The notes: generated by a model from the sequence alone, not told the origin. Counted from the stretch's first letter, positions 1-9,021 are shown. The stretch: 64,000 nucleotides of DNA from Hyphomicrobium sp. D-2 (GCF_029872155.1 NZ_JARXLA010000004.1:186001-250000), one strand, 5' to 3'. Made by a program: numbers and translations.

Positions 1-379
1 GCAGGTCGAACTCAATCAGCTTGCTGATCTTGTTCGACTGAGCCAGCAGATGGACATGCACCTCGTCGGCGGCGAGCTCGGCGCCGCGCTGGCGAATTTC
101 GGCAAGGTTCAGGGTGTCAGCCTCATGCGCCACGCGACCGATGGCAAGCGCTTCTGCGCGGCCGTTCTCATGTCGGCGGACGAGCACATAATTTGCGGCG
201 GGCAATGCTGGGCATTCACGCAGGCTGTAGATGTGATGCACATAGCGCTTGCCTGAAGCGCCGGCCCAGAAGTGGAAGCTTGCTCGTTCCTTCGCGAGTG
301 CGGCTTTCTCAGCAACTTCCCGGTTAGCTAGGGTTCGCTGAGCCCGATACACGGCCAGCTCTATGATACGCGCAACCAT
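1..379 (-). CDS. Conserved hypothetical protein, C-terminus beyond window edge
   Basis: The gene reads leftwards from an ATG at 379 and is still open at base 1, so only the first 126 residues are visible. The start is preceded on the minus strand by a GAGGGG purine run about ten bases upstream. The N-terminal 35 residues are Ala/Glu/Arg-rich and probably helical. The aromatic stretch FHFWAGASGKRYVHHIY follows, and then a LPAANYVLVRR strand-like segment. No signal peptide or membrane helix is seen. I do not recognise a function. Small proteins of this look occur in Hyphomicrobiales genomes, but I cannot name the family. Confidence 0.6.
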   Translation of the reverse strand, partial: MVARIIELAVYRAQRTLANREVAEKAALAKERASFHFWAGASGKRYVHHIYSLRECPALPAANYVLVRRHENGRAEALAIGRVAHEADTLNLAEIRQRGAELAADEVHVHLLAQSNKISKLIEFDL

Positions 380-618
380 TACTGATGTTCCCCTCGCGGC
401 CTTGCGGCGCGCGCTGTGTTCGACGCTCTTTTCTTTTCGTGCCAGCCTAGGGTTCATTCCTTAACGATGAACGTGGTTTCGAGCTTAATTGTGGCTCGAT
501 GTCAGTGTTTTTGGGGCAAAGTGAATGCATTCTTGCGGCATGTCGCAGACATTGACGCGCTCGTATGGAGCATAATTTAACGGGCCGTTAGCGTCTGTTT
601 ATGGACTTGCGACGCCCG
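380..618. other. Intergenic region, nothing recognised
   Basis: This stretch lies between two minus-strand genes, downstream of the reductase gene and upstream of the partial gene at the edge. I see no convincing terminator with a T-tract, no ORF with a ribosome binding site and no repeat. Confidence 0.4.
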
Positions 619-3237
619 TCAGCCGCAACGGGAAAATCCACATCTGTTGCACGTCCAGCAGCCTTCTCTTTGAACGTAATCGGTGTCCGAACAGCGCGGG
701 CATAACTTGATCCGGGCGCGCGCAGGCTGTTCTGCTGATGGTGCGGCACTGCTGCGTGAAGGCGAATGTTCATCGGAACTGATCGCGATGTGAGAACTGT
801 ATCCGGACGCGGATTTCGCGGTGTTGTTATGACGGGCCTCTGCCGCTGCCTCGTTCGTGCCACAGAAAGCACCGGTGCGGCGCATGTGGTTTTCTATGAC
901 CTCTCCGATAGCAGCCAGCAGGCTGGGTACGTAACGGCCGCCAAGCCAGTGGCCTCCCTGTGGGTCAAATACAGCTTTCAATTCCTCCGCGACGAAACTG
1001 ACATCGCCACCGCGGCGGAATACCGCGCTGATCATTCGCGTGAGCGCGACCGTCCATGCGTAATGTTCAAGGTTGCGGGTGTTGATGAAGATCTCGAACG
1101 GACGCCGGCGCTTTTGTGACGTTCCTGGAATAGCCTGTTCGATGTCGTTGATCGTGACATAAATCGCGTGGTCGCTGGCTGGCCATTTGAGTTTGTAGGT
1201 TTGGCCGGACAACACTGGCTCACGCTGCAGCGGTTGCGCCATGTAGACGACACCCTCGCGGCCAGCGGTTGAGCTGTTGAGTGCTGGAGCACCAAGATCA
1301 CGCGGCGCCAGCTCACTGTCGAAGACATGCGTTGAGGCTGGTGCTGTCGCCCCCGGTGCGAAACCTGGGACTGGATGCGAAGGCGGTGCGCCCAGCATTT
1401 GGCCTGGGCTTGCGTCCTGGACCCCAGAATGGGGTGCAGGCGAACCGATGCCCGATGGCACGCCAGAGGGCGCGCGCGGATCGGTAGAAGGTGAGGCGGC
1501 AGCAGCGCCAGAATCGGTTTGCCCGATTGATTGCAGGACCGATCCGGTGATTGGATTGGGACGGTAGGTGGTGCAACCCTTTAAACCCGAACCGTACGCA
1601 CTGAGATACACGTCTTTGAAGTCGTCGAACGGGATGCCTTCCGGGCAATTGATAGTCTTGGAGATGGCGCTGTCGACATAGGGCTGCAGCGCTGCCTGCA
1701 TCGCCAGATGTTCACCGGGGGTAAGATCGGACGCCCGGACGAAGGCGGCGGGAAGTGACGCATCTGCGCCGAAGCGTTCCCGGAAGCGAGCGTAAGCATA
1801 GTCCTCGACGGTTTCTTCGTGACTGGATCCGTCGCGGGCCAGAATGCGCCGCGTATAACGGTAGTCAAACACGGGTTCAATGCCGCTAGAAACGTTGCCC
1901 GCGAGCAATGAGATTGTCCCTGTCGGTGCGATCGAGGTGAGGCAGCCATTACGAATGCCATGCTGGCGGATCGCCTTGCGCACATCCTTGTCGAGCAGCG
2001 CAACGTTGGGCGAGGCAAGAAATGCATCGGCCCTATAGAGCGGAAACGCGCCTTTCTCAGCGGCAAGGTCGGCGCTCGCGGCATAGGCTGCGTTCTGGAT
2101 GACTGACATCCAGCTCTCCGCGGCGGCGACCGCTTCAGTAGAACCATAGCGCAATCCGCAAAAGATCAGCGCATCGGCAAGCCCTGTTATGCCGAGGCCG
2201 ATGCGTCGCTTTGCGAAAGCTTCATCCCGCTGAGCTGCCAACGGATAGTTGGAAATATCGATGACGTTATCCAGGAAACGAACGGCCACGGCCACCCGTT
2301 GCCTCAGCTTCTTCAGGTCTATCCGTGCGCGATCGGTGAACGGATGCTCGACGAAGCGTGCAAGATTTATCGAACCGAGAAGACACGCCCCATATGGAGG
2401 CAGAGGTTGCTCCCCGCAGGGGTTGGTGGCGCTTATTTGCTCGCAATAGTGCAGGTTGTTGCGCGAATTGATGCGATCGATGAAGATGACGCCGGGTTCG
2501 GCAAAGTCATACGTGGAACGCATGATGCGCTCCCAAAGCGCCCGCGCTGAGACGGTGCGATAGGTCTTGCCTCCGAACTTGAGATCCCACGGCTGGTCAC
2601 CACGTACAGCGGCCATGAAGGCATCGGTTACCAGCACCGACAGATTGAAGTTGCGAAGCTTGAGCGGGTCGGACTTGGCATCGATGAAAGCCTCAATGTC
2701 CGGGTGATTGCATCTCAGCGTTGCCATCATGGCGCCGCGACGGCTGCCTGCCGACATGATCGTGCGGCACATGGCGTCCCACACTTCCATGAAGCTCACA
2801 GGGCCGGAAGCATCGGCGCCTATTGAAGTGACGGGGGCGCCGCGTGGGCGCAGGGTGGAGAAGTCGTGACCAATGCCGCCGCCCTGCTGCATTGTGAGCG
2901 CGGCTTCCTTCACGCCATCAAAGATGGCGGAAAGATCGTCTTCTATGCGGCCAAGGACGAAGCAGTTGAAAAGCGTGACCTGCCGGCCGGTTCCGGCGCC
3001 GGCCAGAACGCGCCCTGCAGGCAAAAAGCCGAAGTCCGACATAGCTGCGTGAAAGCGGTTGGCCCACTTGTCCCGTGCTTTCCGACCTTTTTCTGGCGCG
3101 GCGGCCGCATTGGCTACACGCCGGAACGTATCATCCAGCGCGCCGTCGATCGGGGCGCCATGTGCACCCTTAAACCGATACTTGCTGTCCCATATTTCGC
3201 GCGAAATCGGGGCTGGAAAGTCACCTACATCAGACAT
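619..3237 (-). CDS. nrdJ: Adenosylcobalamin-dependent (class II) ribonucleoside-diphosphate reductase
   Basis: The 872-residue product reduces ribonucleotides to deoxyribonucleotides, using adenosylcobalamin to create the thiyl radical. The N-terminal domain has the substrate-site cysteine in TLFNCFVLG (C92). The barrel carries NPCGEQPL (C274, the expected thiyl-radical cysteine) and NGCLTSIAPTGTISLL near residue 430. An Ala/Pro/Ser-rich linker at roughly 585-675 separates the barrel from a TSCPD-type domain (about 690-800). The last 29 residues hold CPRC and CNRCGFSRC, a cysteine cluster fit for thioredoxin-linked re-reduction or zinc binding. The ATG at 3237 gives a normal N-terminus. No cobalamin riboswitch was recognised upstream. 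An O2-independent class II enzyme of this type is common in alphaproteobacteria. Confidence 0.95.
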   Translation of the reverse strand: MSDVGDFPAPISREIWDSKYRFKGAHGAPIDGALDDTFRRVANAAAAPEKGRKARDKWANRFHAAMSDFGFLPAGRVLAGAGTGRQVTLFNCFVLGRIEDDLSAIFDGVKEAALTMQQGGGIGHDFSTLRPRGAPVTSIGADASGPVSFMEVWDAMCRTIMSAGSRRGAMMATLRCNHPDIEAFIDAKSDPLKLRNFNLSVLVTDAFMAAVRGDQPWDLKFGGKTYRTVSARALWERIMRSTYDFAEPGVIFIDRINSRNNLHYCEQISATNPCGEQPLPPYGACLLGSINLARFVEHPFTDRARIDLKKLRQRVAVAVRFLDNVIDISNYPLAAQRDEAFAKRRIGLGITGLADALIFCGLRYGSTEAVAAAESWMSVIQNAAYAASADLAAEKGAFPLYRADAFLASPNVALLDKDVRKAIRQHGIRNGCLTSIAPTGTISLLAGNVSSGIEPVFDYRYTRRILARDGSSHEETVEDYAYARFRERFGADASLPAAFVRASDLTPGEHLAMQAALQPYVDSAISKTINCPEGIPFDDFKDVYLSAYGSGLKGCTTYRPNPITGSVLQSIGQTDSGAAAASPSTDPRAPSGVPSGIGSPAPHSGVQDASPGQMLGAPPSHPVPGFAPGATAPASTHVFDSELAPRDLGAPALNSSTAGREGVVYMAQPLQREPVLSGQTYKLKWPASDHAIYVTINDIEQAIPGTSQKRRRPFEIFINTRNLEHYAWTVALTRMISAVFRRGGDVSFVAEELKAVFDPQGGHWLGGRYVPSLLAAIGEVIENHMRRTGAFCGTNEAAAEARHNNTAKSASGYSSHIAISSDEHSPSRSSAAPSAEQPARARIKLCPRCSDTDYVQREGCWTCNRCGFSRCG

Positions 3238-3944
3238 CGGACCATCCCGGCACTCATTTCTTTCAATATAGGAACGCCTCCGCCTCCCGTCAATTAAATG
3301 TTCCTGCTATGATCGCTAAATGTTCTTGCCTGAGAAGGAGGCAGTTGCTATGCTTCAGGGGATGCTAGGCGAGGTCCGCAACCGAGCGCCAGACGCCAAG
3401 ACCGGAAGAAACATTGTGCGAATGCCGTGCGGTGCGCGGACGATATGAGGCAGACAAGAGAAGCAGCGCGGCCGGTGAACTGTATCGCGTGCGATAAACG
3501 GCTGTTGGGGCAAAGGGGGAAGGAGAGAAAGGCGTCGAGCCAGACGATGAATGGGTTGCTACGGGAATGCGCAGGGGAAATGCTTTGGCGTAGGGAGCGG
3601 GGGGCTTCATGATCAAGACAACGGTGACGGAGGCATGATCTCGGATTGGGGGCTGCGGGTGATGACTTGAGGAAGTCCGGTGAAAATGCTGCGGGGGCGT
3701 GAAGGGGCGTACGCGTCGTGCCAATAATGTCGGGCTTCGACGCGAACATCGGACCTGCCGGCCGGGCGTGCTGCGCCCAAGGGCGTCGGCTATCGCCTCC
3801 GGCAGTTATGCGTGTGGCTGATCTACGGGAAGGGAGCGAATGTAGAGGGGGCGGAGCCCAACTGTGCAGCGGTGCAGTTGAAGTGCGCGGAGGGAGGAAG
3901 CACGAAAGTCGAAGCACGATGGACGGGGCAGCGACGGGCGCTGC
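3238..3944. other. Non-coding or weakly coding gap of about 700 bases
   Basis: No recognisable gene lies here. A 42-residue plus-strand frame (3320-3448) has an AAGGAGG run just before its internal ATG at 3350, but its peptide is unremarkable. The longer minus-strand frames (3348-3917) read as Ser/Pro/Arg-rich low-complexity sequence typical of antisense frames in GC-rich DNA. The plus strand is noticeably purine-rich. I find no strong hairpin plus T-tract. Confidence 0.35.
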
Positions 3945-4142
3945 TCAACGACGTGGCAATGATGGCGCATCCAGGCCGTTCTGCACAACTTTACATGCAG
4001 CACACTGAATAGCGCCGGTAGACCACTGGTAGAATGTGATACAGCCGCAATCGCAGCACCACATTTCGGGTTCATGCTGCTCTTTGCATTGTGTGTGATT
4101 GCGACGCTGACGTTCTGCATCCAGATCGACGAGGTTCGACAT
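3945..4142 (-). CDS. Small zinc-ribbon-like protein
   Basis: A 65-residue protein starts MSNLVDLDAERQRRN and carries CCDCGC followed 16 residues later by CAAC. This CxC...CxxC spacing resembles a single zinc ribbon. The pattern of Trp/Phe before a small-residue turn and a second cysteine pair is familiar from short phage and prophage proteins, but the function is unknown. The open frame extends upstream to 4304, but that extension is antisense to the neighbouring small gene and low in complexity, so I place the start at 4142. Its start codon overlaps the divergent gene's start codon by two bases. Confidence 0.5.
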   Translation of the reverse strand: MSNLVDLDAERQRRNHTQCKEQHEPEMWCCDCGCITFYQWSTGAIQCAACKVVQNGLDAPSLPRR

Positions 4143-4314
4143 GGCAAAAGCTTCTTCCACTAAGAGCTCTGGCAAAGCATCGGCCACGGGCAAATTCGTG
4201 GCTCCGGCCGCGACCAAAGCGAAAACAGCGGTTGTTGAACGCCGCAGCTCTGCAGCTCCGGCGAGGACAAAGTCCGCATCCGTGAAAACTAAAACGGCCG
4301 CCAAAAAGAAGTAG
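4141..4314 (+). CDS. Small Ala/Lys/Ser-rich basic protein
   Basis: This 57-residue protein is very basic and ends in a lysine tail (TAAKKK). A GACGAGG ribosome binding site sits 6-7 bases before the ATG. The segment SGKASATGKFV followed by TAVVERR resembles the SSATGRYV...TTVVE pattern of tiny conserved proteins found in many bacteria and phages, often misnamed as transporters; that comparison is from memory. It could be a nucleic-acid-binding or regulatory peptide, but the sequence proves nothing about function. It is followed 60 bases later by a strong terminator, which supports transcription in this direction. Confidence 0.5.
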   Translation: MAKASSTKSSGKASATGKFVAPAATKAKTAVVERRSSAAPARTKSASVKTKTAAKKK

Positions 4315-4374
4315 TTGTGAAATTAGATAGAGTTTTTCGCATCCCGCATGAATTGCGTGCGGCAGATGTGAAAT

Positions 4375-4405
4375 GCGCCGCTCCAGGGCGGCGCTTTTGT
4401 TTTTG
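4375..4405 (+). terminator. Rho-independent terminator
   Basis: A GCGCCGC / GCGGCGC stem with a six-base loop is followed by a T-rich tail (TTTTGTTTTT). It follows the small basic gene and can also insulate it from the converging plsC operon. Confidence 0.8.
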
Positions 4406-4453
4406 TAAAGTATAGCCGGGGTGGTCCGGCAGCCGGGGCAGCCGTTGCACGTG

Positions 4454-5242
4454 TTATCCGGCCGTTGCTACCTGGGCTCGCTTCAGAACATCAGCGGGAA
4501 TCGGCGGCGGGTTTGCGGAGCGGGATGCCTCGATGATCAGGCGATTGGATGCAGCTTCGATGCGGCTCTGCAACTCGTTGCGGAAGGCAGCGCGCGATAG
4601 GCCAGCGGGGATCGGATCGAGGATCTCGACGATGATGGTGCCGGGATAACGCATCAGCTGACGGCGCGGCCAGTAGAGGCCGGAATTGAGCGCTACCGGC
4701 ACGCAGGGAAGCCCAAGACCTTCATAAAGGGCGACCGCGCCGGATTTGTAGTCGGGCTCGCCGCCGGGTGCGCGACGGGTACCCTCGGGGAAGATCAGCA
4801 CTTCGCGGCCGGCTGCTGCGCGATCCTTGGCGTCGGCGATGAGGCGGCGCAGGGCTGCCGGGCCGCGATCGCGCCGGACGAAGATGTGCTCGAACTTGCG
4901 CGAGAACCAGCCGTAGAAGGGGATGAGCGTCAGCTCCCATTTCATGACCATGGCCGGGTCGTTGAAAATGGGGATGAGGGCGAAGGTATCCCACGCGGAC
5001 TGATGCTTGGCGGCGACGAGGTACGGTGCCTGCGGTAGCCGTTCGCGCCCGCGCACCTCCATGCGCGTTCCGGTGATCCAGCGCAGCAGCCACAGGCTGA
5101 ACCGCGCGTGGCATTTCAGGCCTGCCATGGCCCAGCGGCGCGGACCGAACATGAGCGGGAAGCCGCCGATGACGAAAACGGCTGTGCCGACATAGAACAG
5201 CGCGGCGAAGATGAGCGAGCGGATATAGATGATGGTGGACAA
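4454..5242 (-). CDS. plsC: 1-acyl-sn-glycerol-3-phosphate acyltransferase
   Basis: The 262-residue membrane-associated enzyme transfers an acyl group to lysophosphatidate, making phosphatidate for phospholipids. It has an N-terminal hydrophobic helix (about 5-30), the catalytic HX4D motif KHQSAWD (H80, D85) and the acyl-acceptor motif FPEGTR (151-156). Length is usual for PlsC. It is the last gene of the minus-strand block ftsE-ftsX-DUF218-plsC and starts 3 bases after the DUF218 stop, so it is almost certainly co-transcribed with it. This pairing is frequent in alphaproteobacteria and ties membrane lipid supply to envelope genes. Confidence 0.93.
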   Translation of the reverse strand: MSTIIYIRSLIFAALFYVGTAVFVIGGFPLMFGPRRWAMAGLKCHARFSLWLLRWITGTRMEVRGRERLPQAPYLVAAKHQSAWDTFALIPIFNDPAMVMKWELTLIPFYGWFSRKFEHIFVRRDRGPAALRRLIADAKDRAAAGREVLIFPEGTRRAPGGEPDYKSGAVALYEGLGLPCVPVALNSGLYWPRRQLMRYPGTIIVEILDPIPAGLSRAAFRNELQSRIEAASNRLIIEASRSANPPPIPADVLKRAQVATAG

Positions 5243-5245
5243 GGG

Positions 5246-5899
5246 CTAAAAGATCCCGGCAGACGAACTCTCAGCTGCTTCCTTCGCGACCGAGCTTGAT
5301 GAGGCCGATCGCACCAGCCGCGCCATGGTGAGACGGGCCGCGCGAGGCAGAAATTTAAGGTACTCGGAAATGAGCGTGCGCGTCACGGTGGTGTTCAGCC
5401 ACCAGTGCGAGGAGGGGAAGCTGCCGGGCATCACCGGGTGCGGAATGAGTTCGACGTCGGGTAGCGCCAGCGACAGTTCGGCGAGGCTGCGGGGCATGTG
5501 ATAGCTGGCGGTGACGACGATGACGCTGTTGTATCCATGGGCAGCGGCCCAGTTGCGCGTCTGCTGCGCATTTCCGACCGTATCCAGGGCGGCGTAGTCG
5601 ATATCGACACAGCAATCGAACTTGTCTTCAGGCAGGCCGGATATCTCCAGCAGCGCCTTTTTGCCGGTGCGGGGAAATACGCCCGAAATCAGCATGCGAC
5701 CGGCGCGGCCTTCATCGAGCAGGCGGGCGCCTTCGGCAATGCGTGCGCTTTCGCCGGTCAGAACCACAATGGCATCGCCGTTCGGATTGGCTTCCATGAC
5801 CGGGCTGGTGACGACGTTGGCGAAGACAACAAAACCCAGCATCAGCAGCACAGCAATGGCTGCCGACCCGAAAACCAGAACTCGCCACAAGCTGCTCAT
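5246..5899 (-). CDS. YdcF/SanA-like DUF218 membrane protein
   Basis: A 217-residue protein has one N-terminal membrane helix (about 8-29) and a DUF218 domain. The domain shows the typical first strand and turn DAIVVLTGESARIAEGA (42-58), the ISGVFP segment (71-76) and the conserved TASYHMPRSLAE segment near 130-141. DUF218 proteins such as SanA and YdcF are linked to envelope integrity, but the biochemical role is not settled. The gene follows ftsX after a 187-base gap and precedes plsC by 3 bases. The C-terminal 20 residues are Ser/Ala-rich. Confidence 0.85.
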   Translation of the reverse strand: MSSLWRVLVFGSAAIAVLLMLGFVVFANVVTSPVMEANPNGDAIVVLTGESARIAEGARLLDEGRAGRMLISGVFPRTGKKALLEISGLPEDKFDCCVDIDYAALDTVGNAQQTRNWAAAHGYNSVIVVTASYHMPRSLAELSLALPDVELIPHPVMPGSFPSSHWWLNTTVTRTLISEYLKFLPRAARLTMARLVRSASSSSVAKEAAESSSAGIF

Positions 5900-6086
5900 T
5901 GCCGGGGCTATTCGCCTACGCTTTCTTTCATCGCGCCGTCTGCAGTCTAAAAACGCATCACTACCCTAACCGATTTGAAGCCCGGTGGGACAGCCATTCA
6001 AGGGTGCAGCGACACCTGCCCACACCGGAACGGCAAGTCGGTCGGAGACCGATCCAGGTCAGAATCGGCAGACTTTATGGAGCCTG

Positions 6087-7190
6087 TTACAGCTTGGCAT
6101 TGAGGATGCGGAAGACGCCGAATCGCGACGTGAGCATGCACAGGGCGGATATGATTATGACAACGATGCCGAGCAGAACGTAACCGGTGGCGTCGAGGCC
6201 GCCCGATCCGATCAGGCGGTGCACCTCGGCGTTGGTCATGCCGCCGCCGCCCAGAACGCGCATCATGTAGGGCATGCCGAAAAACACGCCCATGGCGCTC
6301 GCAGCGCCGACGATGCCGGCACGGATGCCGAGGCGCAGGAAGTGGCGCTCGAACTCGCGGGCGATGTATCGGTCGGTGGCGCCGACCAGATGCAGCACCT
6401 CAACGATCTCGCGGTTCGATGCCAGTGCCGAGCGGGTGGCGGAAATGATGATGGCCGTAGTAGCGGCCGCGACCAGCAGCAGGATGAACAGGCCGCCCAA
6501 CGCGAACGAGCGCATCACGGTGCGGATCTGCTGCTGCCAGCGGCGATGGTCGTCCAGCGTCGCGGAAGGGAACTTACGCGTCAGCTCGGCGCGCAGGGCG
6601 TCCGTGTCGGGCGCAGCGCTGCGGTCGATCTCGACCGCGATCATGCGCGGCACCGGCAACTCGGACAGCACATCGGACTTGCCGAGCCACGGCTCCAGCA
6701 TCTTGGTGGAGCTTTCGAGGCTCAGAGCGTCGGCGCGGGCAATGCCCGGCTGCGCGCGCAGGAAATTCTCCGCATCGCGCAGGGTTTTTTCCATGTCGAT
6801 GCCGTCGCGCGGCTCAACCTGCACGGTGACTTCGCTGGCGATGTCCTGCAGCCAGGCGTTGGCGGACTGGTTGATCATGTAGACGGCGCCGGCGGTGAGG
6901 CAGGCGAGGAAGCACATGATGGCGATGACGAGCGTGAGCGAGCGGCCCGTTACCGAATCGGGCGGCACCACTGGCGTGCTGGCGCTCTCGTGCTTCGGCT
7001 TGCGGCCGCGCGTTGAGGGGATGCGCCGGCGCGGTGGCTCGGTGCGCGGCTCCGGCTGCGCGGCATAGCCCTGCTGACCGTAGCCATCCGGCGACCCGGT
7101 CATGGCGTTGTCATAGGGGTCATAGTCGGCCGCGGCATGCGACCCACTGCGATCCCCGCGACCGCTCGGCCTGTCATACGATCCGGACAT
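6087..7190 (-). CDS. ftsX: Cell division ABC transporter permease FtsX
   Basis: FtsX is the membrane half of the FtsEX complex that controls peptidoglycan hydrolysis at the division site. The 367-residue protein begins with a disordered, Gly/Pro/Arg-rich cytoplasmic tail of about 90 residues. Next come a membrane helix (about 92-112), an extracytoplasmic domain, and three further helices in the last 170 residues, the usual four-helix FtsX plan. The start codon lies inside the 3' end of ftsE (17-base overlap), which implies coupled translation. The long N-terminal tail is more extended than in E. coli FtsX. Confidence 0.92.
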   Translation of the reverse strand: MSGSYDRPSGRGDRSGSHAAADYDPYDNAMTGSPDGYGQQGYAAQPEPRTEPPRRRIPSTRGRKPKHESASTPVVPPDSVTGRSLTLVIAIMCFLACLTAGAVYMINQSANAWLQDIASEVTVQVEPRDGIDMEKTLRDAENFLRAQPGIARADALSLESSTKMLEPWLGKSDVLSELPVPRMIAVEIDRSAAPDTDALRAELTRKFPSATLDDHRRWQQQIRTVMRSFALGGLFILLLVAAATTAIIISATRSALASNREIVEVLHLVGATDRYIAREFERHFLRLGIRAGIVGAASAMGVFFGMPYMMRVLGGGGMTNAEVHRLIGSGGLDATGYVLLGIVVIIISALCMLTSRFGVFRILNAKL

Positions 7191-7830
7191 GGCCGTCGTG
7201 AAGCTCCAGTCGCGGCGCCTTGAATTGCCGCATCAGTTGATGGTCGTGGGTGGCGATCAGCACCGAGGTGCCGAGCCGGTTCAATTCGATGAAGAGACGC
7301 AGCAGCCGGCGCGCCATCTGCGGGTCAACGTTACCCGTCGGCTCGTCGGCCAGCAGCAGCTCCGGCTTGCCGATGACGGCGCGGGCGATGGCCGCGCGCT
7401 GCTTCTCACCGCCGGAGAGAATGGATGGATATGCATGCATGCGATCGCCTAGACCCACCCACTGCAGCAGGTCGGTCACGTCCTCGCGGTAGTCGCCAAG
7501 GCGCTTGCCGACGACGCGCAGCGGCAGGGCGACATTCTCCCACGTGGTGAGATGGTCGAGCAGGCGGAAATCCTGAAACACGATGCCGATGCGGCGGCGC
7601 AGCTGCGCGCGCTTGGCGGTGGAGATGCGGCTCACGTCCTGATTGAAGAGGTGGATCTGCCCGCGCGTCGGGTGACGCGACATGAACAGCAGCCGCAGCA
7701 GCGAGGTTTTGCCGGCACCCGATGGCCCGGTGAGGAAGTGGAACGAACCCGGCCGCAGATGAAAGTCCACCTCCGAGAGGATGTCCGGGCCATCCTCATA
7801 GGCGAGGGCGATGTTCGAGAGGCGAATCAC
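7174..7830 (-). CDS. ftsE: Cell division ATP-binding protein FtsE
   Basis: FtsE is the cytoplasmic ATPase that drives FtsX. The 218-residue protein has Walker A GPSGAGKT (about 35-42), a Q-loop in VFQDFRLL, the ABC signature LSGGEKQR, Walker B LLLADEPTGNVD and the H-loop ATHDH. Length and motif order match FtsE. It is the first gene of the minus-strand block and is divergent from hpt across about 240 bases, where its promoter should lie. Confidence 0.95.
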   Translation of the reverse strand: MIRLSNIALAYEDGPDILSEVDFHLRPGSFHFLTGPSGAGKTSLLRLLFMSRHPTRGQIHLFNQDVSRISTAKRAQLRRRIGIVFQDFRLLDHLTTWENVALPLRVVGKRLGDYREDVTDLLQWVGLGDRMHAYPSILSGGEKQRAAIARAVIGKPELLLADEPTGNVDPQMARRLLRLFIELNRLGTSVLIATHDHQLMRQFKAPRLELHDGHVRIV

Positions 7831-8067
7831 GGATGTCAGCTAGCCGGTTGCAGCGCGGGGCCTCAGGGCTCCAGGGACGACGGAAACCACGGGAATTGCC
7901 GATCAATCGGGTACGAATGTGGCGGGTTCGTGTGCAGCGAGGCGCACGTATGGAATAATCCCGTTATGGCGGTATTGCCGCGGGGATGCAATGTCCTGCT
8001 ATTCTGACGCCATATGATGCGGGTATGGGCGGGCAGTGCGCCGGGGCCGAAGGATGGGGTGGAGCTG

Positions 8068-8619
8068 ATGAACGACGTGACGAATGCACCGAACAACACG
8101 CTTGAGGTCATCTTCACGCCGGAAGACATCGCCCGGCGGCTCGACGAGCTGGCTCAGACGATCGCGGCGGCGAAGCTGGACAACCTGCTGGTGGTGGCGA
8201 TCCTGAAGGGTAGCTTCGTTTTCGCGGCCGATCTGATCCGCGCGCTGCACCGCCACGGGCTGGCGCCGGAGGTCGATTTCATGACCCTCTCCAGCTACAA
8301 GAAGGCGCGGATTTCCTCCGGCCAGGTTTCCATCCTGCGCGATCTCGATCTCGACGCGCGCGGCCGCAACATCCTCATTGTCGATGACGTGCTGGACTCC
8401 GGTCGCACGCTGGCGTTCGCCAAGGACCTGCTGGCGGCGCGCGGCGCGGCCTCGATCCGCACCTGCGTGCTGCTCGACAAGCAGTTGCCGCGGGCTGTCA
8501 CGCTGGAGCCCGATTATTATGCCTTCCTGTGCCCGAACGAGTTCGTGGTCGGCTACGGCATGGACGTGGCGCATCGCTATCGCGAGCTGCCGTTCGTTGG
8601 GCGGCTTGTGCGTCCGTAA
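8068..8619 (+). CDS. hpt: Hypoxanthine phosphoribosyltransferase
   Basis: The enzyme salvages hypoxanthine (and often guanine) to IMP/GMP with PRPP in the cytoplasm. The PRPP-binding loop ILIVDDVLDSGRTL is present, as are the LKGSFVFAADL segment and the FMTLSSYKK region of the purine PRTase fold. I chose the ATG at 8068 because a GGAG lies just before it and the protein then begins MNDVTNAPNNTLEVIFTPEDI. The frame is open back to an ATG at 8014 with no ribosome binding site, so an 18-residue longer form is possible. It is a single gene, divergent from ftsE. Confidence 0.9.
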   Translation: MNDVTNAPNNTLEVIFTPEDIARRLDELAQTIAAAKLDNLLVVAILKGSFVFAADLIRALHRHGLAPEVDFMTLSSYKKARISSGQVSILRDLDLDARGRNILIVDDVLDSGRTLAFAKDLLAARGAASIRTCVLLDKQLPRAVTLEPDYYAFLCPNEFVVGYGMDVAHRYRELPFVGRLVRP

Positions 8620-8920
8620 GGGCGACGGGCTGCAGGTGTGTGGCGCGGGTTGTGCGTCGCGCTGATAGGTTGATGACTGACGGCGGCGACGGGTGGCGTG
8701 GCGTGTTGATGCGAGTGCTGGACTGTAGTTCGCAGCGTAAATCGTCGGTCGCAGGAAAAGACCTCGTTCGCTGAGGGGGTATCAGTCAGCGATCTGAAAC
8801 ATTGGTCGCGTTGAAAATGTGGGATGGAGCTCCTTCGCGATTTGGCAAAGGCGATGGCGTTTCGGACAGGATCGATCACGTCACGCACGGATTTTGCACT
8901 CAACTGATTGTGGCAGGCTA

Positions 8921-9021
8921 GACCATGATCGCTTCGGGCCGGATCAGTCCGAGGCGTGAATCATCGGTCTCATCAAATGGCAAGAGCGGCGTCGCGATCT
9001 GAAGAGAAGCGATTGCGCTCC
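8921..9021 (+). repeat. Dispersed mosaic repeat, family A, copy 1
   Basis: About 100 bases match copies at 27.9, 32.9 and 49.8 kb. The left part is an imperfect palindrome, GACCATGATCGCTTCGG with its complement GTCCGAGGCGTGAATCATC. The right part is a second block starting TCATCAAATGGCAAGAGCG and ending AGAGAAGCGATTGCGCTCC. It fills the gap in front of the response regulator and creates a false N-terminal extension of that ORF. Confidence 0.8.

Noticed and set aside
3238-3360. Cobalamin riboswitch in front of the class II reductase gene
   Set aside because: The leader is too short before the next possible signals, and I could not find the conserved B12-box pattern on the minus strand.
5985-7016. 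Long plus-strand frame opposite ftsX (343 codons)
   Set aside because: It is antisense to a clear FtsX gene, has a low-complexity His/Ala/Asp-rich product, and no homology signal. Similar long shadows oppose infC-pheS, pheT, lepA and murE.
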